A DNA stretch of 64,000 bases from Paenibacillus glycanilyticus (GCF_023715145.1 NZ_JAMBNP010000003.1:248001-312000); one strand, 5' to 3'. Positions 34,651 to 44,770 are shown, counted from the stretch's first letter. A program made the numbers and translations. Notes: generated by a model not told the origin, from the sequence alone.

Positions 34651-35653
34651 TCTTCAGCAGCAGGTACAAGAAGTACGGTGCGCCGATAAGGGACACGACA
34701 ATCCCGGCTGGCAGGCCGCCGGCGATGTCGATCTGGCGGCCGATCGTATCGGCGAGCATGAGCAGCCATCCGCCAAACAAGATCGAGATCGGGATAAACA
34801 ATTGATTGCGCGGACCTACCAGAGCCTTCGCAATATGCGGTGCGAGCAGCCCGATGAAGGCAATGCCGCCCGTCACCGATACCGCAGTCGCAGCGAGGGC
34901 AACCGCCGAGAAGAGCAGCACAATGCGCTCCCTCGTAAGAGAGACGCCGACGCCAACCGCTACATGCTCGTTCAACGAGAGAATGTTGAGGCGGTTAGCC
35001 TTGTACAGCGTGAACGGAATGAAGATGGCAAGCCATGGCCACATGGCATGAATAAATACCCAATCCGTTCCCCATATGCCGCCGGCAATCCACTTGGCGA
35101 TAAAATCAACCTTCTGCCGGTCAGCCGAGGATATCAGCACGATCATAACGCCGCTAAGCGCCATTTGGAAGCCGATGCCCGTCAGCACCATGCTGACCGG
35201 CTGAATGCCGACATGTTTTTTCCAAGAGAACAGGGCGATCAAGCATGCGGTTATCAAGGCGCCGATAAAGGCGACAACCGGCAAGGCATAGACGAACGGA
35301 CCTGCTTCCGTCGGGAAGAACAGGAAGAAGACCGTAATGGCAACGCCCGCCCCCGAGTTGATGCCGATAATGCCGGGATCCGCCAGATCGTTGCGGGACA
35401 CGCCCTGCAGGATCGAGCCGGATAAGGCAAGCGCCATGCCAGCCAGCAGGGTGATGATGACGCGCGGCATCCGGATATCGAACAAGATGAAGTTTTCTTT
35501 TTTCGTGCCTTCACCGAACAGAACGGGTATTAACCGCTTAAAGGTCAGTGTTGAATAACCTAGACTGAGGCTAGTAATGATCGTCGCGATAATAAGCAGG
35601 AACAGCATGCCCAAGATAATGCGTTGTTTTCGAACCTTATGCGATAACATCAT
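34646..35653 (-). CDS. FecCD-family iron-siderophore ABC permease (YfhA-like)
   Basis: 335 residues with about nine to ten membrane helices and the BtuC/FecCD signatures LAGMALALSGSILQGVSRNDLADP (cited in part as ALSGSILQGVSRNDLADP) and GFIGLLAPHIA-like IAFIGLLAPHIA. It forms one half of the permease dimer that moves ferric siderophore across the inner membrane. Its ATG overlaps the preceding permease stop by four bases (ATGA). The order SBP-permease-permease matches B. subtilis yfiY-yfiZ-yfhA (schizokinen/arthrobactin uptake). No ATPase gene is present; a shared ATPase such as YusV must act from elsewhere. Confidence 0.88.
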   Translation of the reverse strand: MMLSHKVRKQRIILGMLFLLIIATIITSLSLGYSTLTFKRLIPVLFGEGTKKENFILFDIRMPRVIITLLAGMALALSGSILQGVSRNDLADPGIIGINSGAGVAITVFFLFFPTEAGPFVYALPVVAFIGALITACLIALFSWKKHVGIQPVSMVLTGIGFQMALSGVMIVLISSADRQKVDFIAKWIAGGIWGTDWVFIHAMWPWLAIFIPFTLYKANRLNILSLNEHVAVGVGVSLTRERIVLLFSAVALAATAVSVTGGIAFIGLLAPHIAKALVGPRNQLFIPISILFGGWLLMLADTIGRQIDIAGGLPAGIVVSLIGAPYFLYLLLKK

Positions 35654-36663
35654 TTCAGTGCTTTGCCTCCTCTTCTAACGATAATGAGGAAGAAAGGCAG
35701 GCCCACAACCGCAATAACGGCCGCTACGGGAGTCTCGTAAGGCGAATTGACGGTCCGGCCGATCAAATCCGCAAGAAGCATAAAGGAAGCACCCGCAATA
35801 ACGGACATTGGAATGGAATAACGATAGTCTTGGCCGACAATAGCCCGCACGATATGCGGGATCATGAGGCCAAGGAAAGCCAGATTGCCGACCAGCGCAA
35901 CAGAGGCGCCGGCGAGCAGAATCGTGACGGTAAACAGGATGCCTTTGATCAGGCCGGTCTTTTGCCCGAGGCTTGTCGCCACATCCTCGCTAAGGCTAAG
36001 TACGGTCAGCTGCTTCGACATCACGATGGCAATGAGAATGCCGACCACAATAACGGGAACGATGGTTTGGAGCTGCTCCCAGGATGTGCCGATAAGGCCG
36101 CCGGCCGTCCACATATTGACGTCCTTTGATACCTTGAAGGTTAGGCCGATGCTTTCCGCAACAGCGTACAAAAACGTAGAAACAGCCGCTCCCGCCAATA
36201 CGATGCGAATAGGGGAGAAGCCGCCGCGTCTTGCCGCGCCAATGCCGATAACAAGAATGGAGCCAAGGGCGGCACCAATGAAGCATGCGATCATAATGCC
36301 GAAATAATTGATTTCGGGGAAAAGTGCAACCGTTGCGGCAAGGGAGGCGTTCGCTCCGGCCGATAAGCCGAGAAGCCCCGGATCGGCCAGCGCATTCCGG
36401 GTTACCCCTTGCATAATGGCGCCGGATACGGCTAGCGCCGCACCAACAAAGATTGCCGCGAGCTCTCGCGGCAGCCTGATTTCGCGCAAAAGCGTCACCT
36501 TCTCACTCGTGTCGTGAGGTGACGTCAGCGCGAGCCATGTTTCGTGGACCGTGGTGTCGGCAGCGCCGAACACCATGGCCAGGAAGAAGATTGCGATAAA
36601 GAGCACGATCCCCGCGAACAATTTAATTACAAAAGGGATAGGTCGTCTCGTATCTTGTGTCAT
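35650..36663 (-). CDS. FecCD-family iron-siderophore ABC permease (YfiZ-like)
   Basis: 337 residues, paralogous to its partner: AVSGAIMQGVTRNALADPG and LAFLGLMIPHIVRAIVG are the family marks. About nine to ten membrane helices. It begins four bases after the substrate-binding protein stop and overlaps the next gene, so the three are translationally coupled and under the Fur-controlled promoter upstream. Confidence 0.88.
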   Translation of the reverse strand: MTQDTRRPIPFVIKLFAGIVLFIAIFFLAMVFGAADTTVHETWLALTSPHDTSEKVTLLREIRLPRELAAIFVGAALAVSGAIMQGVTRNALADPGLLGLSAGANASLAATVALFPEINYFGIMIACFIGAALGSILVIGIGAARRGGFSPIRIVLAGAAVSTFLYAVAESIGLTFKVSKDVNMWTAGGLIGTSWEQLQTIVPVIVVGILIAIVMSKQLTVLSLSEDVATSLGQKTGLIKGILFTVTILLAGASVALVGNLAFLGLMIPHIVRAIVGQDYRYSIPMSVIAGASFMLLADLIGRTVNSPYETPVAAVIAVVGLPFFLIIVRRGGKALK

Positions 36664-36667
36664 CGAC

Positions 36668-37645
36668 TTATTTACCCAGGAACTGCTCTTTGAAGAAGTT
36701 CAATTGATAATCGAGCGTAAAGGCATCGTTGAAGTAGAAGCCTCTGGCATCTGCCGTGATGACATGATTATTTTTTACGGCCGGAATGTTTTTGTAAGTC
36801 TCGGTTTCCGTAATGGAGCCTGCCGTATCTTTGCTTTGGCTGAAGACGATGTAGTCGCCCGCGTATTCAGGAAGAACCTCCAGGGATAAAGCATACCAGC
36901 CGTCTTTCGTGGTCATTTCTTTGACTTTCTCCGGCATCTTCAGGCCCATCGCCTGGTACAGAATTTCGGTGCCGCGGCCCCAAGCATCACCGAACATATA
37001 AAGTTCCTTGTCGTAGTTCTCAATGACGGTAACCGTAGAATCCTCACCGATTTTCGCTTTAATGTCTTTGCCGATTTGATCAGCGCGTGCTTTGAAGTCT
37101 TCCACCCAAGCCGTTGCTTCTTTTTCCTTGTTAACGGCTTTGCCGACTTCGATATGCTGCTGCAGATAATCGACTTTATTGTAAGTGAATATAACAGTCG
37201 GAGCGATTTCTTTCAGTTTATCTACGTTTTTGGTTGTTTCGGTGCCAATGATCAGATCCGGCTCCAGCTCGAGAATTTTTTCGACATCCTCTTCGGATAC
37301 TTCGGTTACATCCTTCAGCTGCTCCGTGAAGTTAGGATTGTCCTTCGCCCAGGAGGTGACGCCAATAGGAGTAAGGCCAAGGGATATCAAGCTGCCGGTA
37401 TAAGAAGAAAGGTCAACAATGCGCTTCGGATTGGCAGGCACTTCCATAGGTCCGCTTTCCGATTGGAACGTGATGGTGCCTGTTGCTTCGGCAGCCGCGT
37501 CTGCGGATGGAGATGCATTTGCCGTCCCCGCGTTGTTTGAAGCCGTTGTGTTCTCCGCTCCGGCGTTATTGCCCGAGTTGTTGTTTCCGCATGCGCTCAG
37601 AATAAGAACGAAGAGCATCGAGAGGGAGACAAGTGTTTTTTTCAT
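36668..37645 (-). CDS. ferric-siderophore substrate-binding lipoprotein (YfiY-like)
   Basis: 325 residues. The lipobox LILSAC places the lipid-modified Cys at 19; a low-complexity N/A/S/T linker follows, then a type III binding-protein fold (KRIVDLSSYTGSLISLGL, DLIIGTETTKNVDKL). It captures ferric siderophore outside the cell for the two permeases. The ATG at 37645 has AAGGAG upstream; a longer in-frame ORF to 37696 lacks a signal-peptide logic. A perfect Fur box lies 67 bases upstream. Confidence 0.88.
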   Translation of the reverse strand: MKKTLVSLSMLFVLILSACGNNNSGNNAGAENTTASNNAGTANASPSADAAAEATGTITFQSESGPMEVPANPKRIVDLSSYTGSLISLGLTPIGVTSWAKDNPNFTEQLKDVTEVSEEDVEKILELEPDLIIGTETTKNVDKLKEIAPTVIFTYNKVDYLQQHIEVGKAVNKEKEATAWVEDFKARADQIGKDIKAKIGEDSTVTVIENYDKELYMFGDAWGRGTEILYQAMGLKMPEKVKEMTTKDGWYALSLEVLPEYAGDYIVFSQSKDTAGSITETETYKNIPAVKNNHVITADARGFYFNDAFTLDYQLNFFKEQFLGK

Positions 37646-37711
37646 GGTGGTGTATCTCCTTTTTTTATAATGAAATATTTGCAAGCTGATGATCATATAG
37701 TCAACAAGAGA

Positions 37712-37726
37712 TGATAATGATTATCA
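37712..37726 (-). promoter_or_regulatory. Fur box of the siderophore uptake operon
   Basis: TGATAATGATTATCA is an exact 7-1-7 Bacillus Fur site. It lies next to a minus-strand TTGACT (-35 candidate, 37699-37704). Confidence 0.88.
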
Positions 37727-37779
37727 CTACTAGTGCCATTTACTAAATTATAGTGATTTAGCCGGATTGTCAATGCTTA

Positions 37780-37827
37780 TTGAAAAAAGTTCTCAAAGGC
37801 CGTATACTATTGATAATGATAATCAAT
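37780..37827 (+). promoter_or_regulatory. promoter and Fur box of the YcgT-like reductase
   Basis: TTGAAA (37780-37785), 17 bases, TATACT (37803-37808). Directly after it, ATTGATAATGATAATCAAT (37809-37827) is a strong Fur-box match that would cover the transcription start. Confidence 0.82.
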
Positions 37828-37855
37828 GACAGTGCTTTTCCGAGGAGGAAACTTC

Positions 37856-38908
37856 ATGCTGCAAGAAGATTTGTTTGACGTAACGGTAATTGGGGGCGGT
37901 CCTGCCGGGCTGTACTCGACTTTCTATAGCGGGCTTAGAGAAATGAAGACAAAGCTGATTGAATTCCAGCCATTTCTAGGCGGAAAGGTCCACGTGTATC
38001 CGGAGAAAATGATCTGGGACATCGGCGGCTTGACGCCTACTCCGGGAGAGCAGTTGATTGAGCAGCTGGTCAAACAAGGCCTTACCTTCGATCCGGAAGT
38101 TGTCCTGAATGAGAAAATCGAATCCATTACGCGCAATGAAGACCATATCTTCGAGCTGCAGGGCTCCTCGGGCCGCATCCATTATTCGAAGACCGTCATC
38201 ATCGCCGTTGGCGGCGGCATTCTGAATCCAACGAAGCTGGCGATCGAAGGGGCGGAGAAGTTCGAAGTAACAAATCTTCATTATACGGTGAAGTCCTTGA
38301 AGCGATTCAAGGATAAGAACGTAATTATCTCCGGCGGCGGCAACTCGGCCGTGGACTGGGCGATGGAGCTTCTGCCATTCGTGAAGAAGATCTACATTAC
38401 TTATCGCAAAGATGCCTTGTCCGGGCATGAAGCGAATGTATCCACCCTGTTGAACAGCACGAAGGTCGAGTGCTTGTTCCATACCGAAATCACGAAGCTG
38501 CTTGCGAGCTCCGGCGATGAGCTTGTTGAACGCGTCGAACTGACGAACGCCCAAACGGGCGAAGTATCTCAGCTGGCTATTGATGAAGTGGTTATCAATC
38601 ACGGATACGATCGTGATTCCTCTCTGCTAGAGAACAGCAAGCTTAACATTGAGATGGTCGAGGATTGGTATGTGAAAGGAACCCCTAGCGGCGAATCCTC
38701 CGTGCCGGGCCTTTACGCCGCAGGCGATATTCTGATGCATGACGGCAAGCTGCATTTGATTGCAGGCTGCTTCCAGGATGCGGCCAATGCGGTTAACAGC
38801 GCGAAGTCCTTTATTCAACCGGATGCCAACAAGTATGGGATGGTCTCATCCCATAATGAATTATTCAAGGAACGGAACCGTGAACTGGTGAAGCAGTTGA
38901 TGGCTTAA
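37856..38908 (+). CDS. ferredoxin/flavodoxin--NADP reductase type 2 (YcgT/YumC-like)
   Basis: 350 residues of the thioredoxin-reductase-like FNR family: FAD motif VIGGGPAGLYSTFYSG, NADPH motif ISGGGNSAVDWAMEL and FAD-closing LYAAGDILMHDG. The CxxC pair of thioredoxin reductase is missing, as expected for FNR. B. subtilis YcgT, of the same type, is Fur-regulated. The likely role is to supply electrons for release of iron from siderophores. The ATG 37856 follows CGAGGAGGAAA; its Fur box and its divergence from the uptake operon support the iron role. Confidence 0.88.
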   Translation: MLQEDLFDVTVIGGGPAGLYSTFYSGLREMKTKLIEFQPFLGGKVHVYPEKMIWDIGGLTPTPGEQLIEQLVKQGLTFDPEVVLNEKIESITRNEDHIFELQGSSGRIHYSKTVIIAVGGGILNPTKLAIEGAEKFEVTNLHYTVKSLKRFKDKNVIISGGGNSAVDWAMELLPFVKKIYITYRKDALSGHEANVSTLLNSTKVECLFHTEITKLLASSGDELVERVELTNAQTGEVSQLAIDEVVINHGYDRDSSLLENSKLNIEMVEDWYVKGTPSGESSVPGLYAAGDILMHDGKLHLIAGCFQDAANAVNSAKSFIQPDANKYGMVSSHNELFKERNRELVKQLMA

Positions 38909-38917
38909 ATAGAAGAC

Positions 38918-38956
38918 AAGGACGAAGCGGAAGTAAATCCGATTCGTCCTTTTTTA
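38918..38956 (+). terminator. terminator of the reductase gene
   Basis: AAGGACGAA(G)CGG pairs with CCG(A)TTCGTCCTT (to 38951), followed by TTTTT. Confidence 0.82.
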
Positions 38957-39040
38957 TGTCCTTGCGCATGCGGTTGAGTGAGGTCGGAAGCCTATGCCAT
39001 AATGACTATAGTGCCTTTTGAAAAAGGGAGAGATGCGAGA

Positions 39041-39730
39041 ATGGCTGCTAATCCGCAGAGACAGAAAATTAAAGCGATTGTTACCGGAGCGACGGGGATG
39101 GTGGGAGAAGGCGTCCTGATGGAATGCCTGCTTCATCCGGATGTCGAGCAGGTGCTGGTCATTACCCGCAGGCCCTCCGGCGTTACGCACCCGAAGCTGA
39201 AGGAAATCATCCATAAGGATTTCTACGATTTGACTCCCATTAAGGATGAGCTGATAAGCTATAATGCTTGTTACTTCTGCCTTGGCGTCTCGTCGGTCGG
39301 CATGCCGGAGGCCGACTATACCCGCGTCACCTACGACCTGACCATGCATGCGGCACGCCTGCTCTCCAGCCTGAACCCGGACATGGTCTTCTGTTATGTG
39401 ACCGGAGGGGGAACCGATAGCTCCGAGAAGGGACGCGTCATGTGGGCCCGGGTGAAGGGCAGAACGGAGAATCATCTGCTGCAGCTGCCATTCCGGCGGG
39501 CGTTTATGTTCCGACCCGGCTATATGCATCCGACGAAGGGGCAGGTGAGAGTGCCGAAATGGGCTAGAGCATTGACTTGGCTGTACCCCATCCTCCGGCC
39601 GATTTTCCCAAACCATCTCATTACGCTTCGGCAAGTTGGCCTCGCCATGATTCGAACGTCCTATACCTCGTATGAGCGACGCATTCTCGATCCAAAGGAT
39701 ATTATTGCTCTTGCAAAGGAAGGCAGCTGA
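39041..39730 (+). CDS. NAD(P)-binding epimerase/dehydratase-like protein
   Basis: About 230 residues. VTGATGMVGEGVL is the Rossmann dinucleotide motif of the extended/atypical SDR (NmrA/HIM1-like) group. CYVTGGGTDSSEKG replaces the usual SxnYxxxK, so catalysis is uncertain. The ATG at 39041 has GGGAGAG eight bases before it; a longer in-frame start at 38978 is unsupported. Its last 29 bases overlap the tail of the minus-strand kdpD-like gene. Confidence 0.8.
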   Translation: MAANPQRQKIKAIVTGATGMVGEGVLMECLLHPDVEQVLVITRRPSGVTHPKLKEIIHKDFYDLTPIKDELISYNACYFCLGVSSVGMPEADYTRVTYDLTMHAARLLSSLNPDMVFCYVTGGGTDSSEKGRVMWARVKGRTENHLLQLPFRRAFMFRPGYMHPTKGQVRVPKWARALTWLYPILRPIFPNHLITLRQVGLAMIRTSYTSYERRILDPKDIIALAKEGS

Positions 39731-42032
39731 CGACCATCACATCCATGTTTCGGCCGCTCTGCAAGATCTTCTTCACCAAGGACGGCCGGAATATTCTCGC
39801 GAGCCAGCCTCTTTTCTCCTGACCGATGATAAGCTGCGTGCTCCTTACGGCATTGGCATGCGTAAGCAGAAAAGCCGGCAGATAGGGCGACTGCTTCATC
39901 GGCTTCGCAATAAACGTGCCTCCCAGCTGCTCCGTTAATTGAAGGAGATCCTTTATGCGGCGTTCTATGGCCGCATCTTCTTTTTTGCCGCTCTGCACGG
40001 CCATGACATGCCACTCCGCTTTCAGCCGGTAGGCGATGCGGAACCCTCTGCGGATAAGCCGCTCCCCTTGGGCAAGGTTGGTAATGGCAACGAATATGAC
40101 CTCCCGTCTCCGCCACGGTCCGCGCAGGGCGTCGGTCCGCTCCCAGGATTCCAGCCGTTCATCCACGTCGTCGGCAATCTCTCTTAAGGCTAGTTCCCTA
40201 AGCGCAATCAGATTGCCAAGCTGAAAGAAAGCGCCAAGCGACTCCTCTATTTTATGAACCGGATAGATCTTCCCCTGCCGCATTCGCTCCTGCAGCGCTT
40301 TAGGCGATACGTCAATCAGCTCTACCTCATCAGCGAGACGGAGCAGGCGGTCCGGAATGGTCTCTCGGACGCGCACGCCGGTAATTTGCTCCACGGCATC
40401 GTTTAAGCTTTCGAGATGCTGGACGTTAACGGTCGAAATGACGGAAATTCCGGCATCAAGAATCGTAAGGACATCTTCATAACGTTTTTTAAAGCTGCTT
40501 CCCGGCACATTCGTATGAGCCAATTCGTCGATCAGCACCACCTCCGGAAAACGCTCCAGAATAGCAGGGACATCCATCTCCTGAAGGGTGGTTGTTTTAT
40601 AAGGAATTGAAGCTTTGGGAATCATCTCGAGCTCGCCGATTTGCTCCATCGTATCCTTGCGGCCATGCGTCTCGAGCAGACCAATAACGACATCGATTCC
40701 TTTGCGGCGGAGAACATTTCCTTCCCTGAGCATGGTATAGGTTTTGCCAACCCCGGGTGCCGCGCCGATGTATACCTTGAAGGTGCCGCGTTTGAGGCGG
40801 TTGGTGGATTTCTCCTGCTCCGCCGGACTGAGTCTTTTATAGAAGGAATTGGCAGCGGCGTTCCGGTGCTTGACTGGCAGGATGCGTTCTCCTTCCGTTT
40901 CTGTCCGGTCCGCGACGAAGAAGACATCGATATGGCGGGCGTAGCGCAATATGCCGTCCACCACGGAGCCCCGAAGAAGCTCCTGCAGCGGGGTGTGCTT
41001 GGAGTGGCCCAGCACGATCCGGGTCACGCCATGAGCCATCGCGTAGTTGGCCATATGCTCCGGCAGCTGGCGCCGGCGAAGGCGAGGGATGGCAAGCTCC
41101 TCGAAGCTGGCTCCGATTTTCTCCGTCAGTTTGATGATGGACCGCTTGAACGCGGCTGCTTCCTTCGACAAAGCAAGGTCAGCGGGGACGAACGAGACTA
41201 CCAACAGCTCGCCGCTCAGCCTTCTGGCGACTTGTTGGCCGCGCCGAATATGGATGGAACCGTTCCAGTAATATTGGGCCGCAACCAGAATCTTCTCCGC
41301 CGCACCCGATGGCCCAACCAATCCCTGCTGTCTCCGATGGCTCTCCAGCGATTCGTTCACATCCTCCGCCATCAGACGCAGAGCGAGCTCCCGCAGCTTG
41401 CCTAGATTACCTCTGCGGAGCAGATGAGGGGAGCTGGTATTGCACAGATTTCCTTCATCCAGACGCGTCAGAATGGTTTCCGGCGTAACGTCGATGAGAC
41501 GAACTTCATCCGCAAGCTCCAGCGTATCGTCCGGTACCGTATGCTCGGCTTCGATCCCGGTCAACTGGTAAGCATGATCCGAGATATCCTCCAGCTCGTA
41601 AACATTAAGGGTTGTGATGACACTGATCCCGTGATCCAGCAAATGCTTGATATCATCCAGACGGGTGGGAAATTCGCTGCCCGGCCGGTTGCGGTGTGCA
41701 AGTCCGTCCACCAGCAGAACTTCGGGATTGCGTTTCTTGATGGCCGCAAGATCGAGGTCCTTGCGTTCGACGCCATCCTGCCGCCAGTGAATGCTTGGAA
41801 TCCGGTCGAGCTCGGCAAGCTGCTCCATGGTATCCGGCCTCCGCATCGTGGAGACGGCGCTGGCGACTACATGAAGACCCTGCTGCTTAAGCTGCTGGCC
41901 TTCGCGCAGCATATGATACGTTTTGCCGGTTCCGCTGACGGCGCCGATATAGATTTTGAGCCGTCCATGATGAAGCTTTGTGATGGCCTGAAGCAGCTCT
42001 TCAGGGGTTTTGCGACGAAAACTGTCGTTCAT
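39702..42032 (-). CDS. double KdpD-sensor/USP protein without histidine kinase
   Basis: 776 residues built of two consecutive KdpD N-terminal halves. Module one: KdpD domain (about 10-215; Walker A GAVSGTGKT at 30-38; Walker B-like DGLAHRNRPG) and a universal-stress domain (about 225-385). Module two: KdpD domain (about 412-625; Walker A GAAPGVGKT from 423; DELAHTNVPG) and a second USP domain (about 640-765). There are no membrane helices, HisKA or HATPase domains. Known background: in some bacilli KdpD is truncated this way, and S. aureus KdpD binds c-di-AMP through its USP domain. Module one is divergent (DE changed to DG), module two canonical. GGAGG precedes the ATG 42032. It closes the kdp operon. 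Confidence 0.88.
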   Translation of the reverse strand: MNDSFRRKTPEELLQAITKLHHGRLKIYIGAVSGTGKTYHMLREGQQLKQQGLHVVASAVSTMRRPDTMEQLAELDRIPSIHWRQDGVERKDLDLAAIKKRNPEVLLVDGLAHRNRPGSEFPTRLDDIKHLLDHGISVITTLNVYELEDISDHAYQLTGIEAEHTVPDDTLELADEVRLIDVTPETILTRLDEGNLCNTSSPHLLRRGNLGKLRELALRLMAEDVNESLESHRRQQGLVGPSGAAEKILVAAQYYWNGSIHIRRGQQVARRLSGELLVVSFVPADLALSKEAAAFKRSIIKLTEKIGASFEELAIPRLRRRQLPEHMANYAMAHGVTRIVLGHSKHTPLQELLRGSVVDGILRYARHIDVFFVADRTETEGERILPVKHRNAAANSFYKRLSPAEQEKSTNRLKRGTFKVYIGAAPGVGKTYTMLREGNVLRRKGIDVVIGLLETHGRKDTMEQIGELEMIPKASIPYKTTTLQEMDVPAILERFPEVVLIDELAHTNVPGSSFKKRYEDVLTILDAGISVISTVNVQHLESLNDAVEQITGVRVRETIPDRLLRLADEVELIDVSPKALQERMRQGKIYPVHKIEESLGAFFQLGNLIALRELALREIADDVDERLESWERTDALRGPWRRREVIFVAITNLAQGERLIRRGFRIAYRLKAEWHVMAVQSGKKEDAAIERRIKDLLQLTEQLGGTFIAKPMKQSPYLPAFLLTHANAVRSTQLIIGQEKRGWLARIFRPSLVKKILQSGRNMDVMVVSCLPLQEQ

Positions 42033-42105
42033 AGGATATTCCTCCTTCCCGGTTGGCTTAGGAAAGCCCCGCATGCTCCTATTGAAGGGTCAGGCGGGGC
42101 TGATG

Positions 42106-42714
42106 TTATTTGCGAAGCTGGCTTAATTCGATATTCAGTTCAAGCACATTCACGCGGGGATCGCCAAACAGGCCAAGATCCCGTCCGTCCGTATGCTTCT
42201 CTACTAGCTGCTTCAGCGTATCCGCCGGCAGGCCGGTCAGCTTGCTGATTCGCGGGATTTGGACTTCGGCAGATGCCGGCGTAATATGCGGATCCAGACC
42301 CGAACCGGAGTTGGTGATAAGGGCAATTGGAAGCTTGCTTATCGGGACATCCGGGTTCGCTGCCTGCCAGGCAGTAATCGAGTCTTGCGTCCGTTTCAAC
42401 ATGTCGGGATTCGACGGTGCATAGTTGTTGGAGCCGGAAGCTTCCGCTTTATAGTCAATGCTGGATACTCGTCCCTGGAAATAAGCCGGGTCGGTGAAGC
42501 TTTGCCCGATTAGGGAGGAGCCGATAATCCGTCCGCTTGCATCCTTGATCATGCTGCCGTTGGCCTGATGCGGAAAGATCAGCTGGGCGAGGCCAGTGGA
42601 TACAAGCGGGTATATAATTCCGCAAAGGACAATAAAAGCTATACCGGCTCGTATGGCTATGGCAAGAATAGAGCTATTTGATATTGAACCGGAGTTCGAA
42701 TTCGAGTTTGTCAT
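42106..42714 (-). CDS. kdpC: potassium-transporting ATPase subunit C
   Basis: 202 residues: a Ser/Asn-rich start, one membrane helix (IAFIVLCGIIYPLVSTGLAQ), then the periplasmic-type KdpC domain (YFQGRVSSIDY, SGSGLDPHITPASAEVQ, GDPRVNVLELN). KdpC stabilises the KdpFABC complex and aids ATP binding by KdpB. GGAAGAG precedes the ATG. It follows kdpB by 25 bases. Confidence 0.93.
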   Translation of the reverse strand: MTNSNSNSGSISNSSILAIAIRAGIAFIVLCGIIYPLVSTGLAQLIFPHQANGSMIKDASGRIIGSSLIGQSFTDPAYFQGRVSSIDYKAEASGSNNYAPSNPDMLKRTQDSITAWQAANPDVPISKLPIALITNSGSGLDPHITPASAEVQIPRISKLTGLPADTLKQLVEKHTDGRDLGLFGDPRVNVLELNIELSQLRK

Positions 42715-42739
42715 AACAATCTCTTCCTTTCAGGACGTT

Positions 42740-44770
42740 CTAGATCCATACATGAACGAGCAGGTCAATCAGCTTGATCCCGATGAATGGGGCAATTACG
42801 CCGCCAAGCCCGTAGATAAGAAGGTTTTTGCTTAACAGCTTCGATGCGCTCATCGGCTTATAAGCGACCCCTCGCATCGCCAGCGGAATAAGGAGCGGGA
42901 TAATTACCGCGTTGAAGATAAGCGCGGATAGAATCGCCGATGAAGGCGAACCCAGCTTCATAATGTTCAGAGTATCCATCTGCGGAATCGCAAGCATGAA
43001 CATCGCCGGAATGATGGCGAAATATTTGGCGATATCATTGGCGATACTGAAGGTCGTTAACGCGCCGCGCGTCATCAAGAGCTGTTTGCCGATGGCGACA
43101 ACCTCGATAATCTTCGACGGGTCGGAATCAAGATCAATCATATTGGCGGCTTCCTTCGCCGCCACCGTTCCGCTGTTCATGGCAAGGCCAACGTCAGCTT
43201 GAGCAAGAGCAGGAGCATCATTCGTTCCGTCGCCGGTCATCGCAACAAGGCTGCCCGCTGCTTGTTCGCGGCGAATGAGCGCGATTTTATCCTCCGGCTT
43301 GCTCTCGGCCACAAAGTCATCCACGCCGGCTTCGCGGGCGATGGTTGCTGCGGTGAGAGGGTTATCACCCGTACACATAATGGTCTTGATCCCCATGCGG
43401 CGGAGCTGCTCAAATCTCTCCTGCATGCCGGGCTTCACCGTATCCTTCAAATAAATAATGCCATAGATGCGGTTATCCACCGCTACGGCAAGCGGCGTAC
43501 CCCCGAGAACGGCAACTCCTTCGCCGGTAGAGTCAAGATCGGAAGGAACGGTACCTCCTTGCGATGCTACCCATTTCTTCACGGCATCCACGGCGCCTTT
43601 GCGGACCTTCCGTCCATCCGGAAGATCAAGACCGCTCATCCGGGTCTCGGCCGTAAATGGAATGACGGCTGCATTCTCTGCAAGCTGAGACGGAAAGCTC
43701 AGCTGTCTGGTCTTCATCAGCTCAAGCACGGAGCGGCCTTCCGGCGTCTCGTCTTTGGCCGAGCTGAGTGCCGCCCACTGTCCAAGCTCCTCAATACTGG
43801 TTCCTTTGACAGGAAGGAAGTCGCTCGCCATCCGGTTACCGTAAGTGACGGTGCCTGTTTTATCCAAAATCATGGTATTAATATCTCCGGCTGCTTCTAC
43901 GGCTTTACCCGACATAGCCAGCACGTTGAACTGCGTGACGCGGTCCATGCCCGCGATGCCGATAGCTGACAGCAGACCGCCGATTGTTGTCGGAATGAGA
44001 CAGACGAGCAGGGCAATAAGGACCGGAATATCGAGCTCAACCCCTACATATTTGGCGATAGGGGCAAGCGTCACAACAACAATCAGGAAGATCAGCGTCA
44101 GACTGGTCAGCAGCGTGTTAAGCGCCAGCTCGTTAGGCGTTTTTTGACGCTTCGCGCCTTCGACCAGGGAAATCATCCGGTCAATAAACGACTCGCCGGG
44201 ATCACTCATAATTCGGACCTTGATCTGGTCGCTGACAACGCGGGTGCCGCCCGTCACGGAGCTGAAGTCGCCTCCGGCTTCCTTGATGACCGGTGCTGAT
44301 TCCCCCGTAATCGCCGATTCATCAACGGAGGCAAGACCTTCAATGATTTCGCCGTCACCGGGAATCATCTCTCCTTCGGAGACGAGAACAATATCTCCTT
44401 TGCGAAGCTCGGATGACGATACTTGCTTTATAGCGGTGCCTGTTACTTTATTTGCCGTGATGTCCTGCTTGCTTTTCTTGAGTGAATCCGCCTGAGCCTT
44501 GCCGCGTCCTTCAGCCAATGCTTCGGCGAAGTTGGCGAACAGGACGGTAAACAGCAGGATTAGAAAAACGGTCAGATTGAATCCGACGCGGCCCTCGGTA
44601 CCAAAGTAGCCGGGGAAGATGGTCATCAGCAAGACAACCAGGGTGCCGACTTCAACGACAAACATGACGGGATTTCTCATCATGGTCAGTGGATTTAATT
44701 TCAGAAAGCTGTCCTTCACCGCACGGTTTACGATAGCGGAAGTCAGCATGGATTTACGTTGTGTGGTCAC
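42740..44770 (-). CDS. kdpB: potassium-transporting P-type ATPase subunit B
   Basis: 676 residues. The phosphorylation motif [14 protein letters not shown] actuator loop ([11 protein letters not shown]) and hinge [16 protein letters not shown] are all present, with seven to eight membrane helices. KdpB hydrolyses ATP to drive high-affinity K+ import through KdpA. The start is GTG with AGGTGAA upstream. It lies between kdpA and kdpC as usual. Confidence 0.95.
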   Translation of the reverse strand: MTTQRKSMLTSAIVNRAVKDSFLKLNPLTMMRNPVMFVVEVGTLVVLLMTIFPGYFGTEGRVGFNLTVFLILLFTVLFANFAEALAEGRGKAQADSLKKSKQDITANKVTGTAIKQVSSSELRKGDIVLVSEGEMIPGDGEIIEGLASVDESAITGESAPVIKEAGGDFSSVTGGTRVVSDQIKVRIMSDPGESFIDRMISLVEGAKRQKTPNELALNTLLTSLTLIFLIVVVTLAPIAKYVGVELDIPVLIALLVCLIPTTIGGLLSAIGIAGMDRVTQFNVLAMSGKAVEAAGDINTMILDKTGTVTYGNRMASDFLPVKGTSIEELGQWAALSSAKDETPEGRSVLELMKTRQLSFPSQLAENAAVIPFTAETRMSGLDLPDGRKVRKGAVDAVKKWVASQGGTVPSDLDSTGEGVAVLGGTPLAVAVDNRIYGIIYLKDTVKPGMQERFEQLRRMGIKTIMCTGDNPLTAATIAREAGVDDFVAESKPEDKIALIRREQAAGSLVAMTGDGTNDAPALAQADVGLAMNSGTVAAKEAANMIDLDSDPSKIIEVVAIGKQLLMTRGALTTFSIANDIAKYFAIIPAMFMLAIPQMDTLNIMKLGSPSSAILSALIFNAVIIPLLIPLAMRGVAYKPMSASKLLSKNLLIYGLGGVIAPFIGIKLIDLLVHVWI

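Noticed and set aside
34274..35425. A 383-codon plus-strand frame running from the FAD-binding motif through the permease gene
   Set aside because: Only its first ~55 codons match a flavoprotein; the rest is the complement of the well-supported FecCD permease. The true feature is a collapsed gene ending at 34598.
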